DNA of 22,485 bases from JALYTZ01 sp036559125 (GTDB lineage Bacteria; Vulcanimicrobiota; Vulcanimicrobiia; Vulcanimicrobiales; Vulcanimicrobiaceae). The notes under the pieces were generated by a model. That model did not search any database. It was not told the origin of the DNA and was given only the letters and a program-made list of their open reading frames with translations. Shown piece by piece: positions 7,231 to 14,501 of this stretch; the first letter of the stretch is position 1; every line of letters begins with the position of its first letter. The translations under genes were made by a program, and so were the position numbers. The stretch lies in assembly GCA_036559125.1 (NCBI GenBank), contig DATBTT010000068.1, forward strand, positions 1 through 22,485, read 5' to 3'.

Positions 7231-8034
7231 CTAGGCCGTTTGGCTCCCTCCCAACGGCTCGCTCGCGGCTAGGAGCTGCTCGAGATCCGCGGCCGGCATG
7301 GGCCGGCCGAAATAAAAGCCCTGAGCGAACTGGCAGCCGCAATCGCGGAGGAAGTCACCCTGCGCCTTCGTCTCAACGCCCTCGGCGATGACCTTGAGGC
7401 CCAGAGCGTGCGCCATCGCAATAATGGCCGAGACGATGGCGAGGTCGTTGGCGTCCTCCGGAATGTCGCGCACGAACGATTTATCGATTTTGAGGAGATC
7501 GATCGGGAAACGCTTGAGATAACTCAGCGACGAGTAGCCGGTTCCGAAATCATCGAGCGAGATGCCGATCCCAAGCGACTTAAGCTGCCGCATCACGCCA
7601 ATCGATTCTTCGGCGTTGTGCATCGCTACCGTCTCGGTGATTTCGAATTCCAAGTCCCGCGGGTCGAATCCGGCGCCGTTCAAGGCCGTCTCGATTTGCT
7701 TGAAGAGATTGAAGTGTAAGAACTGTCGCCCCGAAAGGTTGACGGCAAGGCGCAGTCGCCGTCCGTAAAGTTGTTGCCAGCGGCGCACCTGTTCGGCCCC
7801 CGTGCGCAAAACCCACTCGCCCAATTGCACGATAAAGCCCGACGTTTCGGCCTGGGTGATGAATGTCTCCGGCGAAATGTACGTTTGATCGCGCTGAGGC
7901 CACCGGCACAACGCTTCGACGCCCACGATTTCGGCCGACCCGAGCGTGACGACCGGTTGATAGAAGAGTTGAAATTCGCCGTAGTTCAGCGCATTGGCTA
8001 GTCGCTGATGCATCGGCACTAAACGATAGCTCAC
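7231..8034 (-). CDS. Stand-alone EAL-domain cyclic-di-GMP phosphodiesterase
   Basis: A 267-residue protein that is almost only an EAL domain, which hydrolyses cyclic di-GMP to pGpG. The residues for metal and substrate binding are present: E40 in the EAL motif (VEALCRW), N99 (NLSGRQF), E131 (EITET), D161-D162 (DDFGTG), K182 (KIDKSFV) and E218 (AEGVE). It should therefore be active. There is no sensor domain, signal peptide or membrane segment, so it is cytoplasmic. The GTG start at 8034 overlaps the stop of the class II aldolase gene (GTGA), showing coupled translation; an ATG at 8013 is an alternative that would also keep the domain whole. Confidence 0.92.
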   Translation of the reverse strand: MSYRLVPMHQRLANALNYGEFQLFYQPVVTLGSAEIVGVEALCRWPQRDQTYISPETFITQAETSGFIVQLGEWVLRTGAEQVRRWQQLYGRRLRLAVNLSGRQFLHFNLFKQIETALNGAGFDPRDLEFEITETVAMHNAEESIGVMRQLKSLGIGISLDDFGTGYSSLSYLKRFPIDLLKIDKSFVRDIPEDANDLAIVSAIIAMAHALGLKVIAEGVETKAQGDFLRDCGCQFAQGFYFGRPMPAADLEQLLAASEPLGGSQTA

Positions 8035-8630
8035 CGTGGCGCGTCTATTGCCGTTTCGCCGAGCGCGAGCCTGCTAAAATACGCGATGCGCGCCGCCTCC
8101 TCCGTGAGGTCGGCGAGCATGAAGGCGCGTTCCAGCGTCGCACCTACCGTCGAGATACCGTGGCGCTCCATCAGCACCGTGTCGATTCCTTCGGCGAAGG
8201 CCGCGGCCGTAATGTGCGCGAGCTCGTCCGAACCCGGCGACCGATACTGCGTCCAGGCGACCTCGCCCAGGGTTTCGCGTGCGCCGACGGTATCGCGCGG
8301 AAGCGTCCGCGCGATTTTTGTCCACACCACGCAAAAGGTCGGGTGCGCGTGTAGAACTACGTCGATATCCCGGCGAGCGCGCAGCGCCGCCAGATGCAGT
8401 GGCAGTTCGCTGGTCGGTCGCGCGGATGCGTCGCGTGCCATTCCGGCTGGATCGGTGCGCACGAGGTCCTGCGGTTGCAAACTTCCCAGCGACATTCCGG
8501 CCGGCGTTACGAGCAAATCGCCGTCGTCGAGCCGCACGCTCAGGTTACCGCTCGTACCCGAAACTAAACGCCGCTCCCAAAGCGCCTTTCCATAGCGCGC
8601 CAATTCCGCGCGCGCGAGACCTTCGTTCAA
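8031..8630 (-). CDS. Class II aldolase/epimerase family protein (fuculose-phosphate-aldolase-like)
   Basis: A zinc-dependent aldolase of the AraD/FucA fold, 199 residues, the usual length. It shows GTSGN (25-29, phosphate binding), the catalytic Glu in TSE75LPLH, the zinc ligands H94-A-H96 and H157 (ERHGIS). These relatives cleave or epimerise sugar phosphates such as fuculose 1-phosphate or ribulose 5-phosphate, or dehydrate methylthioribulose 1-phosphate; the substrate here cannot be told from sequence. The frame starts at TTG (8630), immediately after the stop of the truncated ALDH gene, with GGAATATAG before it. No ATG is available near the conserved N-terminus. It is coupled to the EAL gene downstream. 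Confidence 0.9.
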   Translation of the reverse strand: MNEGLARAELARYGKALWERRLVSGTSGNLSVRLDDGDLLVTPAGMSLGSLQPQDLVRTDPAGMARDASARPTSELPLHLAALRARRDIDVVLHAHPTFCVVWTKIARTLPRDTVGARETLGEVAWTQYRSPGSDELAHITAAAFAEGIDTVLMERHGISTVGATLERAFMLADLTEEAARIAYFSRLALGETAIDAPR

Positions 8631-9515
8631 CTATATTCCAGCTGGATGCCAGATGGTTTTGATTTCGCTATGCGCCGCGATATCGTCGAGGCTTTGCGCG
8701 GCCGGCGCGAACCACTCGTCGCGGGTGCGCAACGGTACGACGCGCGTTCGCTTCACGTTGCCGGCCGCCTGCGTCTGCAAATCCTTCGCGAAACCGGCGT
8801 CGCCCTGGGTAAATGCAATCGCGTCGACGTCCATGTGTTTTGCGAGGATCGGTCCGAGTTCGGAGCGATACCCGGTCAGAATATTTGCGACGCCGGCGGG
8901 AAGATCGCTCGTCGCCAGCGCCTCGGCGAAAACGATGGCCGTGCGCGGATCGCGCTCCGAGGCCACGAGCACGACCGTATTGCCGGCGACCAGTGCGGGA
9001 AGAAGCATCGAAATTAGGCCGAGCAGCGCGGGCTCGTCCGGCGCCAGAATACCGGCCACTCCGGCCGGTTCGGTCGTCGAGAAGTTGAAGTGCGGGCTCG
9101 CAACCGGGTTGCGCGACGAAAGCAGGGCGGCGTATTTGTCGGCCCAACCGGCGTACCAAATGGTGCGCTCGATAGCGGCGACGACTTCGTCTTCGGCATC
9201 TTCGAATGAAAGATCGACGCCTTCACGCACGCGTTCGATCAACTCTGCGCGACGCGCTTCCATCATTTCGGCCAACCGGTAGAGAATCAAACCGCGCGTC
9301 GCCGGGGCAATCTTCCACCATTTTGGCTGCGCGGCCCGCGCAGCGACCACGGCGTCGCGGACGTCCTTACGCGATGCCCGAGCGATATTGGCGCCGAACT
9401 CCTTGCCGTCCCATAACGCATCGCTGCGTGCGGACTCGGAACGCACGAACGCACCGTTGATGTAGAGTTTGTACATCTTGCGAACTGCCAGACGCGCCGA
9501 GTCTTCTTTGGACAC
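8631..9515 (-). CDS. Truncated aldehyde-dehydrogenase-like protein (no catalytic cysteine)
   Basis: A 294-residue protein that matches only the N-terminal, NAD-binding half of aldehyde dehydrogenases (about 480 residues). It starts RLAVRKMYKLYINGAFVRSE and contains WYAGWADK, STTEPAGVAGILAP and LPALVAGNTVVL. The FTGSTEVG loop has become FTQGDAGFA, and the LELGGK glutamate and the cysteine domain are absent. It ends EIKTIWHPAGI. I recall proteins of this length and ending beside deoC and a full ALDH in actinobacteria, so it seems to be a conserved pseudoenzyme rather than a broken gene. GTG at 9515 is chosen because the RLAVRK residues are conserved there; ATG at 9476 is possible. It leads an operon with the aldolase and EAL genes and diverges from serA over 82 bp. 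Confidence 0.85.
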   Translation of the reverse strand: MSKEDSARLAVRKMYKLYINGAFVRSESARSDALWDGKEFGANIARASRKDVRDAVVAARAAQPKWWKIAPATRGLILYRLAEMMEARRAELIERVREGVDLSFEDAEDEVVAAIERTIWYAGWADKYAALLSSRNPVASPHFNFSTTEPAGVAGILAPDEPALLGLISMLLPALVAGNTVVLVASERDPRTAIVFAEALATSDLPAGVANILTGYRSELGPILAKHMDVDAIAFTQGDAGFAKDLQTQAAGNVKRTRVVPLRTRDEWFAPAAQSLDDIAAHSEIKTIWHPAGI

Positions 9516-9597
9516 CGCAAATGCCTACGACGCGAAGGCGCCCGCGACCTCGGTCCGAAGAAGCCGTCATGAAGCGGCGCCGGCCCAGGGGCGTACG

Positions 9598-11175
9598 ATG
9601 AAGTGCGTTGTAGCCGAATCGTTCGCGCCTGAAGGCGAACGGGTCTTGTTGGAGCGCGGTGTCGAGGTTGTCTCGTGCGTCGGCGCAACGCGCGACGCGC
9701 TCGTAACGGCGTTACGCGATGCCGATGCGCTGATCGTACGTTCGGAAACGCGCGTCGACCGCACGTTGTTGGAAGCGGGGCCCGGCCTGCGCGTCGTCGC
9801 CCGCGCCGGCGTCGGCGTCGACGCAATCGACGTGGAAGCCGCAACGCAAGCCGGCATCGTCGTCGTCAATACGCCGGCGGCCAATACGCTTGCGGCGACC
9901 GAACTGACGCTGGCAATGATGCTCGCCGCGCTGCGGCACCTGCCCGACGCCGCCGCCGCGCTGCGCGCGGGCCGATGGGAGCGCGCGCAATACGTCGGCA
10001 ACGAGCTCTTCGGAAAGACGCTCGGAATCGTAGGCCTCGGACGCATCGGCGCAGCCGTCGCCGTACGCGCGCACGCATTCGGAATGAGCGTTCTCGCCGC
10101 CGACCCATACGTTGGTGCCGCACGTGCCGAAGCGTACGATGCGACGCTCGTCGATTTAGACGAGCTCCTCGAACGTGCCGACATCGTGACCCTACACGTA
10201 CCGCTGACGGCGCAAACCAAAAACATGATGAGCGCGCGGCGTTTCGGGCGTATGCGTCCGCATGCGGTATTTGTGAACTGCGCGCGCGGCGGCGTCGTCG
10301 ACGAGCGAGCGCTGCTCGACGCGCTCGATAGCGGCCGGATCGCACAGGCAGCCATCGACGTCGTCGCCCTCGAGCCCCCGACTCCCGGCTCTCCGGGCAC
10401 GCGCCTGCATTGCCATCCGCGCGTCATTGCGACACCGCATTTGGGCGGATCGACGCACGAAGCGCTGCGCCGCATTGCGGTCGAATTGGCGACCGACGTT
10501 GCCGACGTGTTGGCGGGGCGTCCTGCTCAAGGAGCCGTCAACGCCCCCGCACCGACCGGTGCCGACGCGCAACTGCTGCGTCGATACGTCGACATCGCCT
10601 ACCGTCTTGGAGTCGTCCTGCCGCAATTGCTCGACGGGACCTTGCAGACACCCGTCACGCTCATCGCGCGGGGCGATATTGCGGGCGCGGACCCGGCCCC
10701 TCTGCGCGCGGCGTTGCTTTCTGGTTTGCTGCAAACCACGACGGAGCGGCGCGTTTCGATCGTCAATGCGGAGGCGATCGCGGCCGAAGCCGGCGTCGTG
10801 TTGCTCGTTCGTAGCGACGAGGTGCGCGACCCGTACGTTGCGTCGCTAGCGGTCGCATCGGGCGTGCACCGGCTGGTCGGCACCTCGCTGCATCACGGCG
10901 CGCGCATCGTCGAGATCGACGGTTTCGACGTGGACGCCGTGCTCGCAGGCGTGCTTATCGTCACGCGGCATCGCGATATGCCCGGTATGATCGGCCGCGT
11001 GGGAACCATCCTCGGGGAGGCCAACGTGAACATTTCGACGATGCAGGTTAGTCGCAACGCGCAAGGCGGCGACGCCCTTATGACGTTGGCTGTCGACCGT
11101 CCGGTCGAACGGCCGGCGCTCGACGCAATCGCGCTGGTTCCGGGCATCGTTAGCGTCGCCAGCATCGAAGTCTAG
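9598..11175 (+). CDS. serA: D-3-phosphoglycerate dehydrogenase
   Basis: Catalyses the first step of serine synthesis, oxidising 3-phosphoglycerate to phosphohydroxypyruvate with NAD. The 525-residue length fits the long (type I, mycobacterial-like) form. The catalytic domain has the NAD loop GLGRIG (146-151), catalytic R230 (NCARGG), E259 (ALEPP) and H281 (TPHLGGST). An intervening allosteric-substrate-binding domain lies at roughly 310-450. A C-terminal ACT domain (HRDMPGMIGRVGTILGEANVNI) probably senses serine. ATG 9598 is preceded by AGGGG with good spacing; the frame runs open upstream to 9469 but the added residues match nothing in the family and overlap the divergent ALDH gene. The next gene begins one base after the stop. 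Confidence 0.95.
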   Translation: MKCVVAESFAPEGERVLLERGVEVVSCVGATRDALVTALRDADALIVRSETRVDRTLLEAGPGLRVVARAGVGVDAIDVEAATQAGIVVVNTPAANTLAATELTLAMMLAALRHLPDAAAALRAGRWERAQYVGNELFGKTLGIVGLGRIGAAVAVRAHAFGMSVLAADPYVGAARAEAYDATLVDLDELLERADIVTLHVPLTAQTKNMMSARRFGRMRPHAVFVNCARGGVVDERALLDALDSGRIAQAAIDVVALEPPTPGSPGTRLHCHPRVIATPHLGGSTHEALRRIAVELATDVADVLAGRPAQGAVNAPAPTGADAQLLRRYVDIAYRLGVVLPQLLDGTLQTPVTLIARGDIAGADPAPLRAALLSGLLQTTTERRVSIVNAEAIAAEAGVVLLVRSDEVRDPYVASLAVASGVHRLVGTSLHHGARIVEIDGFDVDAVLAGVLIVTRHRDMPGMIGRVGTILGEANVNISTMQVSRNAQGGDALMTLAVDRPVERPALDAIALVPGIVSVASIEV

Positions 11176-11176
11176 C

Positions 11177-11806
11177 ATGGCCCTGGTGCGCATCGCTCGC
11201 CACGGCGAATCGACGTGGAATCGATTGGGTCGTTACCAGGGACGCCGCGACGCGGACCTCTCGCCCCTGGGGCGCGTGCAGAGCTTCGCGCTGGCCGGCG
11301 CGTTGCAGGGCGCCCACATCGCGCGCATCGTCGCGAGCCCGCTGCAGCGGTGCGTCCTGACCGCCCTTCCGCTAGCCGAGGCGATCGGCGTTGCGATCGA
11401 AACCGATCCGCGGCTCATCGAAATCGCCCATGGAACCTGGGAAGGCCGCTACCGAGACGAGATTGCCGCGAACGACCCGGAACGCTATCGTCAGTGGCGG
11501 CAAGTGCCGCAGGAGGTTGCTTTCGAGTTCGGCGAGACTCTCGCGGAGGTTGCGAATCGCTGGAAGGCCTTCGTGGAATCGTTCGACGCATCGAGCGATA
11601 CGCTGGTCGTGACGCACGACGTCGTCGTCCGACTAGCCATTCTCGAGCGCACGGGGCGGTCGCCGGCTGCGCTTTGGGCCCCGCGCGTGGTAAACGGCGG
11701 GTACGCGGAGTTTCGAAGTGCCGGCGCGCGCTGGGAGCTTCTACGCGAGTGCGTCGACGACCATTTGGCCGGTCGCGCGGCCGATCCGGGCAGCCAGGCG
11801 TTATGA
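11177..11806 (+). CDS. Histidine phosphatase, probable metal-independent phosphoserine phosphatase
   Basis: A 209-residue member of the phosphoglycerate-mutase-like superfamily. R8-H9-G is the phosphohistidine motif; a second His is in VVTHD. The stretch R-H-G-E-S-T-W-N-R-L-G-R-Y-Q-G and I-E-I-A-H85-G-T-W closely resemble my memory of the metal-independent phosphoserine phosphatase PspA of Hydrogenobacter thermophilus, in which His85 helps select phosphoserine. His85 falls at the same number here. The gene begins one base after serA, so it would supply the last step of serine synthesis (phosphoserine to serine). The middle transaminase SerC is not in the window. A general phosphatase or phosphoglycerate mutase is the alternative. 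The function is inferred from similarity and position. Confidence 0.8.
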   Translation: MALVRIARHGESTWNRLGRYQGRRDADLSPLGRVQSFALAGALQGAHIARIVASPLQRCVLTALPLAEAIGVAIETDPRLIEIAHGTWEGRYRDEIAANDPERYRQWRQVPQEVAFEFGETLAEVANRWKAFVESFDASSDTLVVTHDVVVRLAILERTGRSPAALWAPRVVNGGYAEFRSAGARWELLRECVDDHLAGRAADPGSQAL

Positions 11807-11852
11807 ACTTGGGTATAAGCGCTTGGACATCCACTCGTTTTACGGAGGCATT

Positions 11853-12413
11853 GTGGCTACAGCAACCCCGTTTTTATCCGACGTCAAAGAGTTGCGAAAA
11901 CGCGCTCGCCAAAATATGATGAAAGGCGCGCTGACCGATGACTACAAGGGCGACGTCAAAGTTGCGATCGATATTCTCAACGCGGCGCTGGCCACGGAGA
12001 TCGTATGCGTGCTTCGTTACAAGCGCCATTACTACATGGCCAAAGGCATCCATAAAGATGCCGTCTCGGCCGAGTTCCTGGAACATGCCAACGAAGAGCA
12101 GGGGCATGCAGACCGCATCTCGGAGCGCATCACGCAGTTGGGCGGTGCGCCCGATCTCAACCCGCAAGGCCTCGCTACGCGCAGCCATTCCGAATACGCC
12201 GAAGGCGACAATCTCGTCGATATGATTAAAGAGAATCTCGTTGCCGAGCGCATTGCGATCGAATCGTATCGCGAGATCGTGCAGTATTTCGGCGACAACG
12301 ATTCGACGACGCGGCGCATGATGGAAGAGATCCTCGCAGTCGAAGAAGAGCACGCGAACGACATGTCCGACCTGCTCGAGGCGCATGCAACCGAAGGCGA
12401 CAGCAAGCATTGA
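11853..12413 (+). CDS. Ferritin-like (bacterioferritin-type) di-iron protein
   Basis: A 186-residue four-helix-bundle protein with ferritin-type iron ligands: E49 (helix 1), E82-x-x-H85 (EEQGHAD), E132 (VAERIAIESY) and E164-x-x-H167 (EEEHAND). This pattern suggests iron oxidation and storage or peroxide detoxification in the cytoplasm. Subunits would be expected to form a hollow shell, but an encapsulated or small-oligomer relative is possible. The start is GTG at 11853, directly after GGAGG with a four-base gap; the longer open frame to 11718 overlaps the phosphatase gene and has no ferritin-like sequence. The 46-bp gap upstream contains GGTATAAGC, a possible -10 element, so it may have its own promoter. 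Confidence 0.88.
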   Translation: MATATPFLSDVKELRKRARQNMMKGALTDDYKGDVKVAIDILNAALATEIVCVLRYKRHYYMAKGIHKDAVSAEFLEHANEEQGHADRISERITQLGGAPDLNPQGLATRSHSEYAEGDNLVDMIKENLVAERIAIESYREIVQYFGDNDSTTRRMMEEILAVEEEHANDMSDLLEAHATEGDSKH

Positions 12414-13014
12414 ATTGACGCTGGTTCGCCACGGCGCGACGGATTGGAATCGCGACGGGCGCTTTCAAGGGCAGAGCGACATCCCACTCAACGAAGAGGG
12501 CCGCGCGCAGGCGCAGGCCCTCGCTCGCGTTCTCGGTGGCGAACGCTTCGACGCGGTCGTGTCCAGCGATCTTTCGCGCGCATACGATACCGCTCGCGCC
12601 ATCGCCGCGAAATCCGGCATCGTTGTGGAGCGCGACTCGCGCTGGCGAGAGTTTGCGTTCGGCACCTGGGAGGGCCTGAAGTGGGGGCAGATCGTCGAAC
12701 GCTATCCGAACCTCGCGCGCGAGAGCGGAATGAAACCAGCCTACTACACACCGGACGGCGGCGAATCGTTCGACGAGGTCTGCTCCCGTGTCGGCGCGGC
12801 GCTCGCATCCTTGCGCGAGGGGGCGCGCGCGCGCGTTCTGGTTGCCACGCACGCTGGGGCGCTGCACGCGGCGTTGCGAGCGCTCTTCGGTCCCGGCGCC
12901 GACGCTCTCGGCGTACGCCTTTTTCCGGCCGGCATCACGCGCGTCACGCTCGACGCAGACCGCGCAACGCTCGTAACGCTAAACGAAACCGGTCACTTAT
13001 TGACCCTGGGCTAA
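12385..13014 (+). CDS. Second histidine phosphatase family protein
   Basis: A 209-residue phosphoglycerate-mutase-superfamily phosphatase. It has the L-V-R-H16-G-A-T-D-W-N motif, the RFQGQSDIPLNEEG loop, a conserved Glu in WREFAFGTWEG and the second His in VATHAG. It resembles CobC/GpmB-type phosphatases (alpha-ribazole phosphate or broad-range phosphatases); the substrate is unknown. Compared with the paralogue downstream of serA it has Phe where that protein has His85, which argues against phosphoserine as substrate. The ATG lies 29 bases inside the ferritin gene with GAGG three bases before it; a TTG at 12415 is a less likely start. Its tail overlaps the convergent icd tail by 18 bases. 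Confidence 0.88.
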   Translation: MQPKATASIELTLVRHGATDWNRDGRFQGQSDIPLNEEGRAQAQALARVLGGERFDAVVSSDLSRAYDTARAIAAKSGIVVERDSRWREFAFGTWEGLKWGQIVERYPNLARESGMKPAYYTPDGGESFDEVCSRVGAALASLREGARARVLVATHAGALHAALRALFGPGADALGVRLFPAGITRVTLDADRATLVTLNETGHLLTLG

Positions 13015-14457
13015 CGAGAAGGCGCGCTCGCCGTTGAACGTGTAGAGGCCCTCGGTTTTCACCGCATCGAAACCGGCTTTGCCGACTGCGTCGAGCAATT
13101 GCACGACGTGCGCGTTGCCGAACGTGCCGCCGTCGGATTCGAACCGGCACGACCAGTGATCGCTCCAGAATGTGTCGGGATTTCCGTCGGGCCACACTTT
13201 GGTTCCTCGGTTGCTGATCACCGTGAGTTTTGCGCCCGTGACGTTCATGGAATTCAGAGCCGCCGCGATGTCGTCGGGAGCTGCGTTCGGTTTGTCGATA
13301 AAAATGTCGACGCCGACGTGCCGCTTCTTCGGAGAGGCGCCGGTTACGCGGATTGCGAGATCCAACTGCACGTCCTTTTCGTACTCCGCAGGTTTGAGGT
13401 TCTGCGGTTTTTGTCCGAGGCGCGCGATGATGGCGTCGGCGAACTCGCGCGTGCCGACTTTTTCTTTACTCGTACCCTCTTTATAAATATCGTATGTGTG
13501 AATGCCGTCCTCGATCGTCCTGAGCCAAGCGTTGTGCGCGCGCTCGGCAATATCGCCCTGACCGATATGCGAGAGCATCAAAAAGGCGCCGTGCAGCAAA
13601 CCGGAAGGATTGGCCAAGTTTTGACCGGCGCGACGCGGCGCCGAACCGTGGATCGCTTCAAACATCGAACAGTGGTCGCCGATGTTTGCGGAACCGGCCA
13701 GTCCGACCGAACCGGTCATCTGCGCGGCCACGTCCGATAGGACGTCGCCGTACAAATTCGGCATCACGAGCACGTCGAATGCCTCGGGGGTGTCGGCCAG
13801 CTTCGCCGCGCCGATATCGACGATCCAGTGCTCGTTCTCGATCTGCGGGTATTCGGGCGCGATTTCGTCGAAGATTTTGTGGAATAGCCCGTCGGTGATC
13901 TTCATGATGTTGTCTTTGGTGAAGCACGTCACTTTGCGGCGCTTGTTGGCTTTGGCGTACTCGAACGCATAGCGCACGATGCGCTCGCTGCCGGGGCGCG
14001 AGATCAGCTTGAGACACTGCGTGACTTGCTCGGTTTGCCGATGCTCGATGCCGCCATAGACGTCCTCTTCGTTCTCGCGGACGATCACGACATCCATCTT
14101 GGGATGCTTGGTCGCCACGTACGGCGCCAGCGACGCGCACGGACGCACGTTCGCGTACATGCCGAGGGTCTTTCGCACGGTGACGTTCAGCGATTTGAAT
14201 CCGCCGCCTTGGGGCGTCGTGATCGGCGCCTTCAAGAAAACTTTTGTACGGCGCAGCGACTCCCACGAGCTGGGTTCGATGCCGTTGCCGAGACCGCGGT
14301 TGTAGACGCCCTCGCCGATCTCGATCGTCTCGATATCGAGCCGCGCGCCCGCTTCGATGATGATGCGCAAGGTTGCGTCCATGATCTCGGGCCCGATGCC
14401 GTCGCCGTGCGCGACGGTAATCGGCGTTTTCTTTGCAGTCAGGGTAGTCGCAGTCAC
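12997..14457 (-). CDS. icd: Isocitrate dehydrogenase (Thermus/Rickettsia-type, probably NADP-dependent)
   Basis: Oxidises isocitrate to 2-oxoglutarate in the citric acid cycle. The 486-residue length matches the Thermus thermophilus and Rickettsia form, which carries an extra C-terminal domain (about 350-486). Visible motifs are AHGDGIGPEI near the start, TVRKTLGMYANVRP for isocitrate binding, VRENEEDVYGGIEHR, the metal-binding NLYGDVLSDVAAQ and the cofactor loop HGSAPRRAGQNLANP. The arginines in that loop favour NADP but I would not swear to it. The start is GTG at 14457, preceded by AAGGAG with an eight-base gap. It is 44 bp downstream of the substrate-binding protein gene and may be the end of that operon. 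Confidence 0.94.
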   Translation of the reverse strand: MTATTLTAKKTPITVAHGDGIGPEIMDATLRIIIEAGARLDIETIEIGEGVYNRGLGNGIEPSSWESLRRTKVFLKAPITTPQGGGFKSLNVTVRKTLGMYANVRPCASLAPYVATKHPKMDVVIVRENEEDVYGGIEHRQTEQVTQCLKLISRPGSERIVRYAFEYAKANKRRKVTCFTKDNIMKITDGLFHKIFDEIAPEYPQIENEHWIVDIGAAKLADTPEAFDVLVMPNLYGDVLSDVAAQMTGSVGLAGSANIGDHCSMFEAIHGSAPRRAGQNLANPSGLLHGAFLMLSHIGQGDIAERAHNAWLRTIEDGIHTYDIYKEGTSKEKVGTREFADAIIARLGQKPQNLKPAEYEKDVQLDLAIRVTGASPKKRHVGVDIFIDKPNAAPDDIAAALNSMNVTGAKLTVISNRGTKVWPDGNPDTFWSDHWSCRFESDGGTFGNAHVVQLLDAVGKAGFDAVKTEGLYTFNGERAFSLAQGQ

Positions 14458-14501
14458 CGGAATGTCTCCTTCGAATTAGTGGATCGAAAAGTTGTTCGTG
14501 C

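Noticed and set aside
8631..9515. Pseudogene or frameshifted aldehyde dehydrogenase
   Set aside because: The C-terminal half is not present in any frame downstream, the next gene begins immediately, and the ending looks conserved in a known short family.
9469..9597. Longer SerA N-terminus starting at 9469
   Set aside because: It overlaps the divergent ALDH-like gene, and the family starts near ATG 9598, which has its own binding site.
11718..11852. Longer ferritin-like N-terminus starting at 11718
   Set aside because: It overlaps the upstream phosphatase and has no ferritin-like residues; GGAGG points to GTG 11853.
12991..13005. Terminator GGTCA-CTTAT-TGACC at the convergent phosphatase/icd junction
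   Set aside because: The stem is only 5 bp, lies within both coding ends and has no T-run, so I do not call it a terminator.
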